Assembly: GCA_947846985.1 (NCBI GenBank)
Contig: CANTUZ010000025.1
Location: forward strand, 19,776,100 to 19,840,099
Direction: 5' to 3'
DNA length: 64,000 nucleotides
Source of the DNA: Fratercula arctica
Lineage: Eukaryota; Chordata; Aves; Charadriiformes; Alcidae
Position numbers and translations under genes: made by a program
Notes under the pieces: generated by a model
The model's database searches: none
Told to the model about the DNA's origin: nothing
What the model saw: only the letters and a program-made list of their open reading frames with translations
Shown: positions 45,732-57,600 of the stretch, in pieces
Layout: each line of letters begins with the position of its first letter
Numbering within the stretch: the stretch's first letter is position 1

Positions 45732-48700
45732 CTAAAAAAAAATATATTTTTTTGTACATAATGTAATTATAAAGCTCTCAGTCTGCATGGATGCAAACTG
45801 TGCGTGACAAATCGTCTCTTTAAATGGTCAGTTCAAACTGTACATTTCTAATTTGAGTTGTACGTTAGTCATTGATTTAACTTGGGTAAAATACTCAAGC
45901 TCCATTTCCAAAGCCCAATTAAAATGTTTAACTAAAACAAAGACTGAACACGAAGATGTGCCATTGCAGTAACAATGCTTTTTTAAAAAAAAGTCAGTTG
46001 TTAAAATCTGAAATAGGTACTTTCAAATTTATTTCATTTCTTTTTAAAGTCCTTCAGTACACTCAACACGTGGCATGGCAAGATGGATATTAAAATGGGT
46101 GGGGGGAGGGAAAATTCCAGCAAGGGAGTGGGGATTGGAATTATTTAATGATTAATAAGCCAACTGCTATTCTCTTTTTTGAGAAATTTTTGAACTGGCT
46201 TATTGCCAAGGGAACTTCAAATAGCACTACACTGAAAAAACCTAAAACAACAAACCCATCAGAAAAGTCCCCACAAAAAATATTGTGTTTCTATTCTGTT
46301 ATTTATTTACAAAAATCATATCAAGACTATGGTGTTAAAGGGACACTGTAAACATACAGCTCATTATTTTTAGAGACTGATTTTTCTTTTGTGATAGCAC
46401 CTTAGCTTATTAAAACTGAATGCATTTGGGATTTGGATTGGGGTTGGGGGGTTGGGAGAGGGGATTTATTAATTTTTTTAAAGGCTGGAACAAATCTTGA
46501 GATCCTATCTCCTTAAAACTGAGAAGAGGGATCTCAGAGTTTTGTTTCCAATTTATTTTGCATCATTCATCATACTCATTTGTGCATTTTATTTTCCAAT
46601 TAATGCAGCTTAGAAATAAACTGGTTGGTTGCTCATTTTGTTACAACCAATTTTGCTTTTCAGTTCTCTTGAATTAGCATAGTGTTATTGATGGAAGTTG
46701 TAGGCCTGCAGAAAAAAATGCTTAAGCCTCCTCAAGCTCCTCCCTGCTTCCTTAAAAAGCATTGGACTGAGGTTTAGTTGATTCAGAAATCATTTTTTTT
46801 CCATCTCTCCTTTGGGCCTGAAAATAGGTGACAGTGTTGCTTAAAATGCAAGAAAAACTCTGTTTGGTATTCCAGGTAGTCTATAAGCTGAAACTAAGCC
46901 AGACAACAACTTATCCTTAGTTTTCTCTCCAGTGATCTCTTTATTAGCATTGAAGGACATTTCAATGTGTAGCAAGTGGAGCAAAGGTCTGAAAGGACCA
47001 CATTCTGTCATTGAACACCCATCGTGGCTTCAAGATGTGTCAGACCTTCCAACATGCCGATAAGGGCTGGATTTGGGCTGGACCTTTCTGGGTGCACTGG
47101 GATGCAACACACACACACACACCCCCAGGGAAGGAACTCGTGAAAAAAAATGTTCTTATCCTTCCAAAAAGTACAATCCAAAATGCTGCTAGAGGCACAG
47201 TACTTAAAGAGAGCATCCACTCAGAGGGTACAACCCCATATACCCTTCACTGAGCAAAAAAAATTAAGAGGTCCTTTTGATCCTAGAGAAACTAAGGGTA
47301 GCGTTCAAGACTCAGTAGCTGCAAGGTGTCATCGTAGGATGGGCTCTATCCAGACGTCGAAGGTTTGGTTTTTGAGGCAAGAAGGTGCTGGTAGAGTGTG
47401 GTGCTGCAGTACATCCTTGGCTGTTTGTCCAAACAACAGCCTGGTGCAGCCGGTCCTGGCTGGCAGGAAGATGATCTTGTTAATTTGTATGAAAGCAGGC
47501 TGAAAATACTGTTAGATGGCGCTCAGAATTTGTTTTGTGCATGTTGCATAGTCTATAAATATGATAAGCAAGTTGCTGACAGAATAATATTATAAGGTGA
47601 TGTACTACATGTAGATCATAAAGGATTTAGTTTTACGGTTTAAGGCTAAAATCTCATTCCTGCAGTTCATTACCCAACAATATTCCAGTAATGAACTTTT
47701 TGATTTATTTTTTTTTCCCCTACCACTAGGAAGATTTACTGAGGAACTCTCTAAATTCTCTCCACACATTACCAAGAACTGTATAAAACTGGTGTGAAAG
47801 CCCTTTTGCTTATTAAGACCAAAAATACCTTTCAAACACCTCCGCTGTGTCACAGATTAACATACATCTTAGCATGCTTCAATAAAAACGTGAAACAAAA
47901 TCACATGGCTGTGAGCCATATGAAATGAAGCCACAGGTTTGCATCCTTTTGGTGGATCTTGTATTCCTCAACCCAGCATAAAACCAGGAACGGGGACAAG
48001 GGTGCCAGGAGAGTGGAAAAAAACCAACTTTTTTGTGGAGACACCACTTGTGTCTCCAAGAGCTTCATACTGTCAATTTTTTGAGCCCTTCAATATTAAT
48101 TTTTCTGTGTAGCACCTTGCATGTTTTTGGGTAACTGTCAAAAAAAATTAAAAAAAAAGAAAGAAAAAAAAAGTAAGTGATATTAGACATCAGCTACTAT
48201 GGTATCCTACAGCATGGCCCATGACTCTCCACTTGACAGCAATGCTTTGGACCATTCGTGTAGAATATTCTGTTTGTGTTGCTACATTTTTTGGGTAGCG
48301 TTTGGTGCAATGAGGTGCTGGTTTGTCACTGGGGATTCCGAGCGCTACAGCAATACAATGAATAAACAGGAATCACTGTTCTGTACACAAGGATTTCCCC
48401 AACTCTTATTTTCACAGGCCCTGATTCAGGACTGAAGTATCCTGAAGAGTAAAAAGAACAACAAAAAAAGGCAGGAAAAAGAAAAGAAAAACCAAAACAG
48501 GATGGTTTTCTGAATTGAGGAAACAAACATCATGCCTTTGCAATGCCTCTTCCTTCCATATCATCCAAAAATTGGGGTGCAGCAGTTCTGAGATAATTAG
48601 AAGCACATTTCAACAAAGGACACATATTTGAGATCTCCTTAAGATGCCTGCCTAGGTTGTATAAAACACTATGTAGAAAAAAAAAGAAAAAAAAAGTAAA

Positions 48701-48805
48701 AACATGGAAAGAGCTGCCAATTGGACAACATGGGGAAGCAGTTCAATCCCATGTTGGTTTGTTTTAATTTTCTTTTTCTTTATTTTTTTAAGCTATTTCT
48801 TAAAT

Positions 48806-48811
48806 AATAAA
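48806..48811 (+). terminator. distal poly(A) signal candidate
   Basis: AATAAA in TTAAATAATAAATGCAC, with TGTATATACTGTATTT a short distance downstream. One of several plausible distal signals. Confidence 0.4.
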
Positions 48812-49342
48812 TGCACATGAAGTGTTAAATATGTATATACTGTATTTCCAAAAAAATTTAAAAAATCAAATGAATGGGGCACAAGATTGTTCTATAAGTC
48901 ACGCTGGCTAATTTTTAGTTTGTATTCATAAGTGGTTTTTAAAAGCCGTTTTTAAAGTGTAATTTGCATGTTCTACTTTGATTGTATGTAAACATATTTT
49001 AGAGCAAAAAATGTATTTGTATTTTATTGAATATAGAGGCAAGAAAAAAAACTTGTACATTGTTTGAAATGTTCTTTTTGTAACAGTTTTTATCCATGAA
49101 GCATTTTTGTACATTTAAAAATGGATATGGACTTGATGTTCTTTGAGGCTTAGATACATCTGGCATGTTTTAATGTCATGCTCCTTCATGATCTTAGATG
49201 TTGGTTTTTAAACATTTTTTTCTAAAACAAAGCTCAGTCTTTTCGCTACCAAATCAGGTTAGCACAGTATAGAGCACTTAACTAAAAAAAAAAAAAAAAG
49301 AAAAAAAAGTTAATCCTATTCATATGCTATTCATTGTGTGAA

Positions 49343-49357
49343 ATTAAAGGAATTAAA
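49343..49357 (+). terminator. most distal poly(A) signal candidates, two ATTAAA
   Basis: ATTAAA at 49,343-49,348 and again at 49,352-49,357, followed by a T-rich tract from about 49,381. Their position just before ordinary intergenic sequence makes them a likely final 3' end. Confidence 0.5.
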
Positions 49358-49489
49358 TTCAGTCTAACATGAGTTGTGAATTCTTTTGCCTTATTTTCCA
49401 TCTGCTTCCCATCACTAAGGAATTTAATAGCTTTTGGGATACTAATACCATGCATTCACAAGCCCTCTTTATGGTAATGGAGAAAAACA

Positions 49490-49581
49490 TTTTTCTTTTC
49501 TTTTCTTTTCTTTTCTTTTTCTTTTCTTTTCTTTTCTTTTCTTTTCTTTTCTTTTCTTTTCTTTTCTTTTCTTTTCTTTTT
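49490..49581 (+). repeat. (TTTTC)n pentanucleotide microsatellite
   Basis: About 18 units of TTTTC, nearly perfect, with one or two extra-T interruptions near 49,516-49,520 and at the end. It lies about 120 bp beyond the inferred SETBP1 3' end. Length is likely polymorphic. Confidence 0.92.
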
Positions 49582-52500
49582 CCCAGAATATCCTTAAAAG
49601 TTAAAAATGGACTGTGCCATGGGCCCCATGGACAAAAGGCGGATTCACACTTTGAGGCTGTTGGATATCACCAAATGAACAGAAACATCTCTAGTCCAAA
49701 TTGTGTTCCCAGACACCGGTACGGTAGTACTCACCACCCAGGTGGGATTTCTACTCCTGAAGCAGATGAAGCATCCATCTCCAGATCCCCACAGAGAAGG
49801 GAGTTCCAGGGGCTGGGTTATGAACAAGGGGGTGACGGGAGCCAACCCTCTCCTCACTGAGCATCAGAGATGAAGGGCTGTAGGCCAAGGGGTATTTTCC
49901 ATTCTGTGAAATTGCATGCTGTGACCATAGGACTGGGAGTTGGTTGTAGTATGGTTTTAAGTTTCTTTTCCAAGTTGCTGCTGAGAGTGGTCAGCTGCCA
50001 TTATACAGTCAGCCTCAACATCCACAATTTCCTCTGTGGCAGCATCAGATTTCCTCTTTTTCCTCCTCCTCAGGGAGGATCCACCACCTTCCCAAAGGGC
50101 TCAGCAACCTGTGCATGGAAAGTAAATCCTGTTTCCTGAAGAAGGAAGTGATGCTCAGGCAGGATAGATAACTTAGTGTCCTCTCATGTTCTTCCCTTCG
50201 GAACCTTTGCGGGATGGGTTGGCTTGGTGGGACCAACTCATCCAACCACAAAAATGATCCCTCTGACTCTGCTGTTTTCACAGCTATTGCTTTATGTTAC
50301 TGGAGTAGAGCCGCTCCAAAGATCTCGCTGGTCTCCAACTCTAACTGCATTTTTTTAAAAGGCCTGTGGTAAGACTCCCTTGGAAGCATCTGTGAACTGT
50401 CAAGTTTCATGCTTGCTGGTGTAGTAGCTCAGGACTGATCCCCCCTCCTGCCAGCTCTTTTCTGAGATTTACCTACCACCACCACTGAGCTCTGCTGTAC
50501 TTTTGTGGTGTCACCTTGCAGGCATGATGGAGCAAGGCTGGGAGAGCGAGAGTTGGGGATGTTGGGTTTCTGTCATTTGGGGGCTGGGTGAGTGAGAGAC
50601 TCCATCTGTGAGTTTTTCATGTTTTTTTGCCTCTGATCTCTTTTTCACCAGACCGTTGACATCATGTACAGTGTCAGAGCACCATGATCCTCACCAGTCT
50701 CCTTCTGGACAGGGAGGAGTCTTTGATCAGCATCCCCATCTGCTTTCCCAGGGTGAAGTCAGGCTCTTGCTAGGATGTCTCTGCAACTGTTTCATCCCTG
50801 GTAACTGCTCCAGCACTGTCTGCTCCTATGGATTAAGCCATGTCTGTGAAAAACCTTTGAAAGTCTTAGAAACAAAGTTTAGGAAATTCACAAGCTATGG
50901 TAGATTGTAACTTCTTTTAGATACTCTTTATTCAATGAGATATTGTTCTCTTGTCTCATTTTGCATGAGTTCAGTGTTTTCCAAATTTACTTAGAATACT
51001 TTCATTATAAATCTCTGCCCTGAAATAATTGAAAATAATGAAAACACCAAGTGTGTCAGTAACAACTGTCATCAGAAATAGTGTTCTTTTCTGATTATCC
51101 TCCTTTTTTTTCTGAGCATCCTTTGCTCATAGTAGTGAAGCTCTGTTCAAACCTTCTTTGGTCATCCTCCATATTATTGGAGTTTGAATTTAGGAGGGGA
51201 TTTCACACTCTGCCCTCAAGGTATGGATGAGGAGATGAGTACTATCCCTTGGGTCAAACTATGATCTTAAATCACTTTTCATAGTGGAGGTTGTTCATGT
51301 CCTCTGGGCTGACCACAGTGACCTTAACTCATCCTCAGCTGGCAGAGACAAGCCTCAACCTCAGCCTCGCTCTCCCCCATGGTACCATTTGCAAGTTGTG
51401 TGAGCTCATGACAACATTATTGCTATTCTGTAACACAAAACGTGCACATAATTTTAGAACAATTCTACTGTTACTAACTAGAACAATATTCCAGTGACTT
51501 TAAGGGGATCAGTGACAGGACCCAACTCAAAGCCCTTCAGTACATACCATCTGGCAAGTTCTAGAAAGCAAAAGGAAGCATAGATGTCAACCAAAAAAAT
51601 GTATGTTTGGCCTTCTATGGGCAATTAATGAACCACATCACTAGTGCACTAACATAGAGGTTTCAGAGTTAATAGAAAGTATAGAAATCACAGTGAAGTG
51701 TGGCATATCAAACAATCTATGCATTTTTTACTGTGTGCTGCAGGAATAACTGGTGTGAAAGCACCGCAGGAGTTGAAAGAGGAGTTTAACAGAATGTTAG
51801 TGCAATCATAAGTCATTTCATTATGAAAATTAACTTTCTCTATAACACAGAGCAAGACCCACTGGTTCACATTCTCAGCTTATGCAGATCAGCACTATCA
51901 GTTTCAAATGTGTTGAAGTGGTTTGCAGGAGCAAAAGATCTGTTTTCATTTTCCTTATAGAAACTATTCATCCCAAAGTGGCTTTGGAGTGCCGCTAGTA
52001 ATATGATGTAATACAAACTACTGTTGCTTGTTGCCTGGAAGAAATGTCATATTGCTAATATAGACCTTTATTAAAAATCAAATATTTGTAAAACTGGTTC
52101 AGCAACACTAATAGTCAGATCACCATGGTTTTATAAGAGCTGTGACGGAAAGGAGAGGGGAAAAGAAGTGGAGAGACCTTGGGAAAAAGATGAGACACAG
52201 TTTTCTGTGTATCAGGAAGATATTTAAGTGTTAATATCTATTTCTTCTCAGGATTCTGTTGTGCTTCAAAAATATTCTGAAAAAAATTCTCAGAGTCCCA
52301 GGTAATATGCAGTACATCAGCCCTGCATAAATGAAGCATATAGGAAGCCCAGTGTTTCTTCTGCAATGCTTGAAACACATACAAGCTTGTGGCTTGTACG
52401 GCATCTGTTTTCCTGGTGGGATTTATCCCCTTCTGGATCTCCCCCCAGTCAGTGGTGCAAAGCATAGAATAGGGACCCTGTCATCTCTCCGTCCTTTTCC

Positions 52501-53775
52501 AGGTGACCTGCTCCAGAAGAGGGGAAAAATCACAGGTATAATTGTTGGACTGGCCTTGAACATCTTTGAAAAGGCATGAAAAATTTCTTGCCTGTCTCCA
52601 TCCTACACATGCTTATACCTGGCAGTTCTTAAACTCCCCCACAAATGTTATTGGTAAATAACACTCCCGTTGAATCAATAGAAGTTTTTTCATTGACTCA
52701 AAGGGAACAAAATTCCCTGACGCATCTCCCTGATTTAGCATGCCGCAATGTGAACTCAAATGACTCTTAGTGTCCTTTACTTGCCTTGCCCAATATTCTG
52801 TTTATATACTCAAAGAACAAGTATATCAAGCAGAAAATTAGTTAAAAAGGGAAAACTGTGAAAGCCTTTGCAAGGTAAAGTCAAGGAAGAAAGCACATGA
52901 AGAGCATCTGTGGGTGAGCATTTTCAGAGCATGACAAGAATACAATTAGAAAAGGGATGAAAGGTGACCTCTGAAGGAAGCAAACGATGATGTGGCAGAG
53001 CTGTAATGAAGATAATGACAAAGGAGGGCACTGCTTATTTTCTAGAAGACAGCAAAAAAAATAATAAAGCAGCACACTTTAGGGGAAGCAATGAGTCCAG
53101 AAACATAAAAGGGCATTCATTGAAGGTACGGAGAGGGAGAGGCTGGAGGATATGAAGATTTAGGTCATGGAGAGAGTATAAAAATGGATCTTGTGACAGA
53201 AGATGGAAGAGGGAACCTGCTTGCTTACTGGGACTTTATTGCTGTGTTCTAAGCTGACACAGTACTCATCATTTATCCTCTTTAAACAGCTACCATCAGG
53301 CATAGTTAGTGACCATTAGTCCTCAATTCTCTCTCTTTAAACTGCAGATAAATAGACAGTTACTGCAAGAATTAAAACTTTCTTTGCTTGAATTACTGAT
53401 GCTTACAGTTTCCCAAAATCCTGGTTAAGGATCAGGAAATGACAACAAAGGTCTGACAATAAAGGCAGCAATTGTACAGAAGTCTGCTTACAAAGATGGG
53501 ACTTCAAGGAGATGCCCTCTCTGATATAAATGGACTTAGCTTCATTTACTTCAAAGATAATACAATAATGTTTAGGTGCTGTTGATCCCATAGCTTCTCA
53601 TGGACAATTTATGCTGATTGAACATCTACCCCAAGTATCCGAGGGTCAAATACTTCCACCTGCTATGAGTCTCAGCAACTTACTTTCTCATGGGGATGTA
53701 AGGTGCTCTGTGCCCTAGAACAAGCCATCATGCAATCCCATTTGTTAGAGGAAGCAACTGAAATTAGGGTTGTGA
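49582..53775. other. intergenic sequence downstream of SETBP1
   Basis: About 4.2 kb with no supported gene, RNA or transposon. Open frames are short and overlap on both strands without domain signatures. Confidence 0.55.
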
Positions 53776-54657
53776 TTAATGGAGCAGGGTCGAGTTGGAG
53801 GCCTGACACCCCAGAGGGCCATGCTGCTATCCAGGGTGACCTAGACAGGCTGGAGAGCTGGGCAGAGAAGAACCTAATGAGGTTCAACAAGGACAAGTGT
53901 AGGGTCCTGCACCTGGGGAGGAAGAATGTCAGGCACCAATGTAGGTTAGGGGTGGACCTGCTGAAAAGCAGCTCTGAAGAAAAGGATCTGGGGGCCTTGG
54001 TAGACAGTAAATTATCCATAAGCAAGCAATGTGCCCTTGTCGCCAAGAAGGCCAACGGAATTCTGGGCTGCACAGGGAAGAGTGTGGCCAGCAGGTCAAG
54101 GGAGGTCATTCCTCCCCCTCTACTCTGCACTGGTGAGGCCACAACTGGAATACTGTGTCCAGTTCTGGGCTCCCCAGTTCAAGAGAGACAGGGAACTACT
54201 GGAGAGAGTCCAGCATAGGGCAACAAAGATGACTGAGGGATTCGAGCATCTCCCTTATGAAGAAAGGCTGAGAGAGCTGGGACTCTTTAGCCTGGAGAAG
54301 AGAAGGCTGAGGGGAGACCTTATTAATGTTTACAAGTATCTAAAGGGCGGGTTTAAGGAGGATGGAGCCAGACTCTTTTCAGTGGTTCCCAGTAACAGGA
54401 CGAGGGGTAATGGGCACAAGTTGGAACATAGGAAGTTCCAATCAAATATGAGAAAAAACTTCTTTACCCCAAGGGTGGCAGAGCACTGGAACAGGCTGCC
54501 CAGGGAGGTTGTGGAGTCCCCTTCTCTGGAGACTTTCAAGACCCGCCTGGATGCAGTCCTGAGTAATGTGCTAAAAGGCAATCCTGCTTTAGCAGGGGAG
54601 TTGGACTAGATGATCTCTAGAGGTCCCTTCCAACTCTGAAAATTCCGTGATTCCATG
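53776..54657 (+). mobile_element. CR1 LINE 3' part, about 0.9 kb
   Basis: A + strand CR1, 5'-truncated inside the RT domain. It starts near GACACCCCAGAGGGCC, follows the RT C-terminal region, then the 3' UTR with TTGGACTAGATGATCTC and CCCTTCCAACTCTG. It ends with two terminal 8-bp units, ATTCCGTG and ATTCCATG. The first bases upstream are too diverged to fix the left boundary exactly. Confidence 0.92.
53800..54609 (+). pseudogene. CR1 RT C-terminal fragment
   Basis: The frame from about 53,800 reads [31 protein letters not shown] and VASRSREV. It shifts phase near 54,090-54,110 and continues as [40 protein letters not shown] and [20 protein letters not shown] to the natural C-terminus. The RT catalytic FADD box is absent because of truncation. 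Confidence 0.85.
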
Positions 54658-57600
54658 AAATACTGAGAAAATGAGGCCCATATTGTCTAAGTTGTCCAGT
54701 GCTATTGGGTACTTCCATTTTGAAGTACCATACATAGCTCTGTGTTGTCTGAATATTTTAAAAAGAGGCCATGGAAGTAGTTAAGGGGTCTATTAGACAC
54801 AAATTTTCCAAGATGTGGGTCTTGGTGACTTTTGTAAAACTGTGAATAAAATAAAAATGAAGAATTTGGCCTGAAGCCAGCTATTAGGTTTTTGCTCAGA
54901 TACTGTGAGAAGGTTTTTTGTTTTGCTTTGTTTTGAAATGGTGGTTCACCAGAATGTTACCTCTAGAATGACCAGGGTGACCCTGAGGAACCAGATCCTA
55001 TCAGCCAAGAATGACTGCTTTTTCTTCCTGAAAAAAAAGGGGGATCAAGGAGGCATAGCCTCTCTGTGGTCTGAATCGCTGTCATCTCAATTCACAAAAT
55101 CACATTTAGCACACACTTATGGAAATTCAGGACATAATATAAACAAGAACTTTCATTTAACCTTTGGTTTAGTCCCACTGATATCAATACAATTTAAACA
55201 CTTTAAAATTAAGTAGATGATTAATTGCTGTTACAAGAACAAGCACTTACCTGACTTCCAATTCCAAAACCTAGTCCCAGTCGGCCAAACTGAAGTTTAA
55301 TTATTTTATTGAGTAGAAATAGGAATTGATCGACTTCTGTTTTAAAAAATCTAACAAGGTGTTCATAGCCCCAGGCCTGAGTTTACCATGAGTAGTGCTT
55401 GCATACATTGAAGGACTGTTTGCTAACATTACCAAAAGCCTGTGAATTCCTTGCAGGAAAGGTGCAATTTGTACAAGAGAACATCCTTATCAAGAATTTC
55501 ATGACAGGACATTCTCTCCAAGTCAGCTTCTTTCTTTATTTCTTGTAACCATGAAAAATGAGGCCATGTCATTTATACAGCAAAGTGAAAATGAATCTTT
55601 AAACCAGGGCTAGGGTTTCTTTGTCCTTCTTTACTGCAGCCATATGTTACTATCCATCCTTCATTACCTCAAAAAATAACATGAAATCCTTTCTTTTTTC
55701 CAGTGAAGCATAAACATTGTGCTCCATCTGCTTTGTATCCAAACACTGAACAGGAAAAAAGAGTATGAAATCCCTGACATGGAAAGAGAATCCTGAATTC
55801 CTTCTTGCTAGGTTTTTAGATGTGCATGTGTGGGATCTTTTGAGAGTTATTACATGCACATAAATCCAATGGCCTTTTCCAAGCTTAGCCAGCCTGTGTT
55901 TCTGCCTCTGTTCCAGGAAGTGGTAGTTTTGAAAGACCGTATCAAACTAGTACATTGTGTTATCTGCACATCCTGCTTTATTGGAGGTTCATTCCTTATG
56001 ACACATGCAGTCTGCTGCTGCCAATTAAGTCAAATGTATATTACGCTTCACTTTTCTGTTGCTTTACAGGCTTCTGTTTGAAAATATTTAGTAAATAAAA
56101 CTTGCCAAACATTGTTAAATGATATGGTCTGATGATTTGGAATAAGCACACAGACTTTAATACATCAGAAGGGTTGAGAGAGAGAAGGAGGAAATTCTGG
56201 AATGACACCCAGCTGGATGCCAACCACATAGTATCCAGCTGCCAACCACAGTGTTAATCTCTTGCTAGAGGACTGTTGCAAAAGCAGAAAATGGGACCCC
56301 AGGTCAAGCAAGGCATATAGAGTTGTTTCTCAAGAAGTGACACCACAATGTGTTATTCTTTGGTAGAGGAGGATAAAATCTGACTGCACTGGAAGAGCGG
56401 TACAGATATGGGACCAAATGGACTCTTCCATTGCAGTCGCAGCTCTGCCACCTTGCATTTTCCATCCATTTTGTCATGGTTCCTGGGTTTATTCCTATTT
56501 TCTGTTTCTGTGGGGGATCTCCAAGTAGTCTCTCTTTCAAGCTTTAGAAAAACAGCTGGGACTGCTCAAGCTTAAGGTCTGGTGAGAGAAAGTACATTCA
56601 CTAAGGGTCAGCTGAGATACCAGCATACCCAAAATATGTGAAAACCCAACAGATCTTCTGAATTAATTAGATTTATTTTATTATTATTCTGTGATCCCAT
56701 TCAACATTAAGGTACTGCTGTGATAGGAGACAATCAATTAAATTCCTGGGTGAGATTATATTCTAACTGGAGAAGATAGGGAGCAGGTCAGAAGCAGCAG
56801 AAATACAATCAGGATGATGAAGCACCCCAGCATAGTTGACACTGTATATCAGTGACACAGCTGAGCGCACTATTTCAGATTCCTAAATGGCTCCATGGTC
56901 CTTATTCCCATTACATTACTTTACTGGTGAATTTTAGAGCAGCTTTCAGATACAAAATCAAGACCAAGGGAAGAGAGCTTTCTGCTCCCTTTCTTAGGGA
57001 GCAAAAGAAAAACCTAGCACCTGGAAGCTTTCTAGACAGCAACTGCAATGTACTTTACCCAAAATGACACTTTTAGATCTTCCATAGCATACATCATGAC
57101 TGCCAGAGGCATTAAACACAATGCCCAAAGCAGTTTGGCTAGATGAGAAAACAATGGTTAACTGCATTTGGCTTGCAAATCCATACAAAGATCCTTCCAA
57201 GGGGTGTTTATAGCAGGAATCTTCTTGAGAAAAAACCTATCACTGATGAAAGAGAGTTATGTAATTATGGAAAAATTCTTGACACAAGAAAAGCAAAATT
57301 CTCATTTTGCAGCCAGAGACAGGATTGATGCTCCAATTAGAACACAGCTCGGAGAAATTCAATGCAAATGCATCATACTTGAATGATATAATGGCAGTAT
57401 CAAAATAATTCATCAGCATCAGCTTGTGAGCTCAGCATCATAGCTAAAGTTGATTTTTAAATTTAAACAAATTCTCTGTCAGGGAAGTACCTTCAGCAGT
57501 GGTTGGTACAGATTGGCAGCTAACAATGAGGGAAAGAGGCAATCAGCACTCCTTTTATCCAGAAAGCTGCTTCTTAAATCTTTACAAATGTATATCAGAG

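Larger units (their letters stand above)
44428..49370 (+). other. SETBP1 3' UTR, about 4.9 kb
   Basis: After the stop codon the sequence is AU-rich with long A and T runs, no transposon I recognise and no supported ORF. The length fits the long 3' UTR of this gene in other vertebrates. Candidate AATAAA signals lie at 45,726, 46,615, 47,881 and 48,806, with ATTAAA at 49,343 and 49,352. The distal end is placed soon after the last pair, before the (TTTTC)n tract. Absence of CR1 or LTR insertions across nearly 5 kb, against their density elsewhere, is consistent with purifying constraint. The exact cleavage site cannot be fixed without RNA data. Confidence 0.75.
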
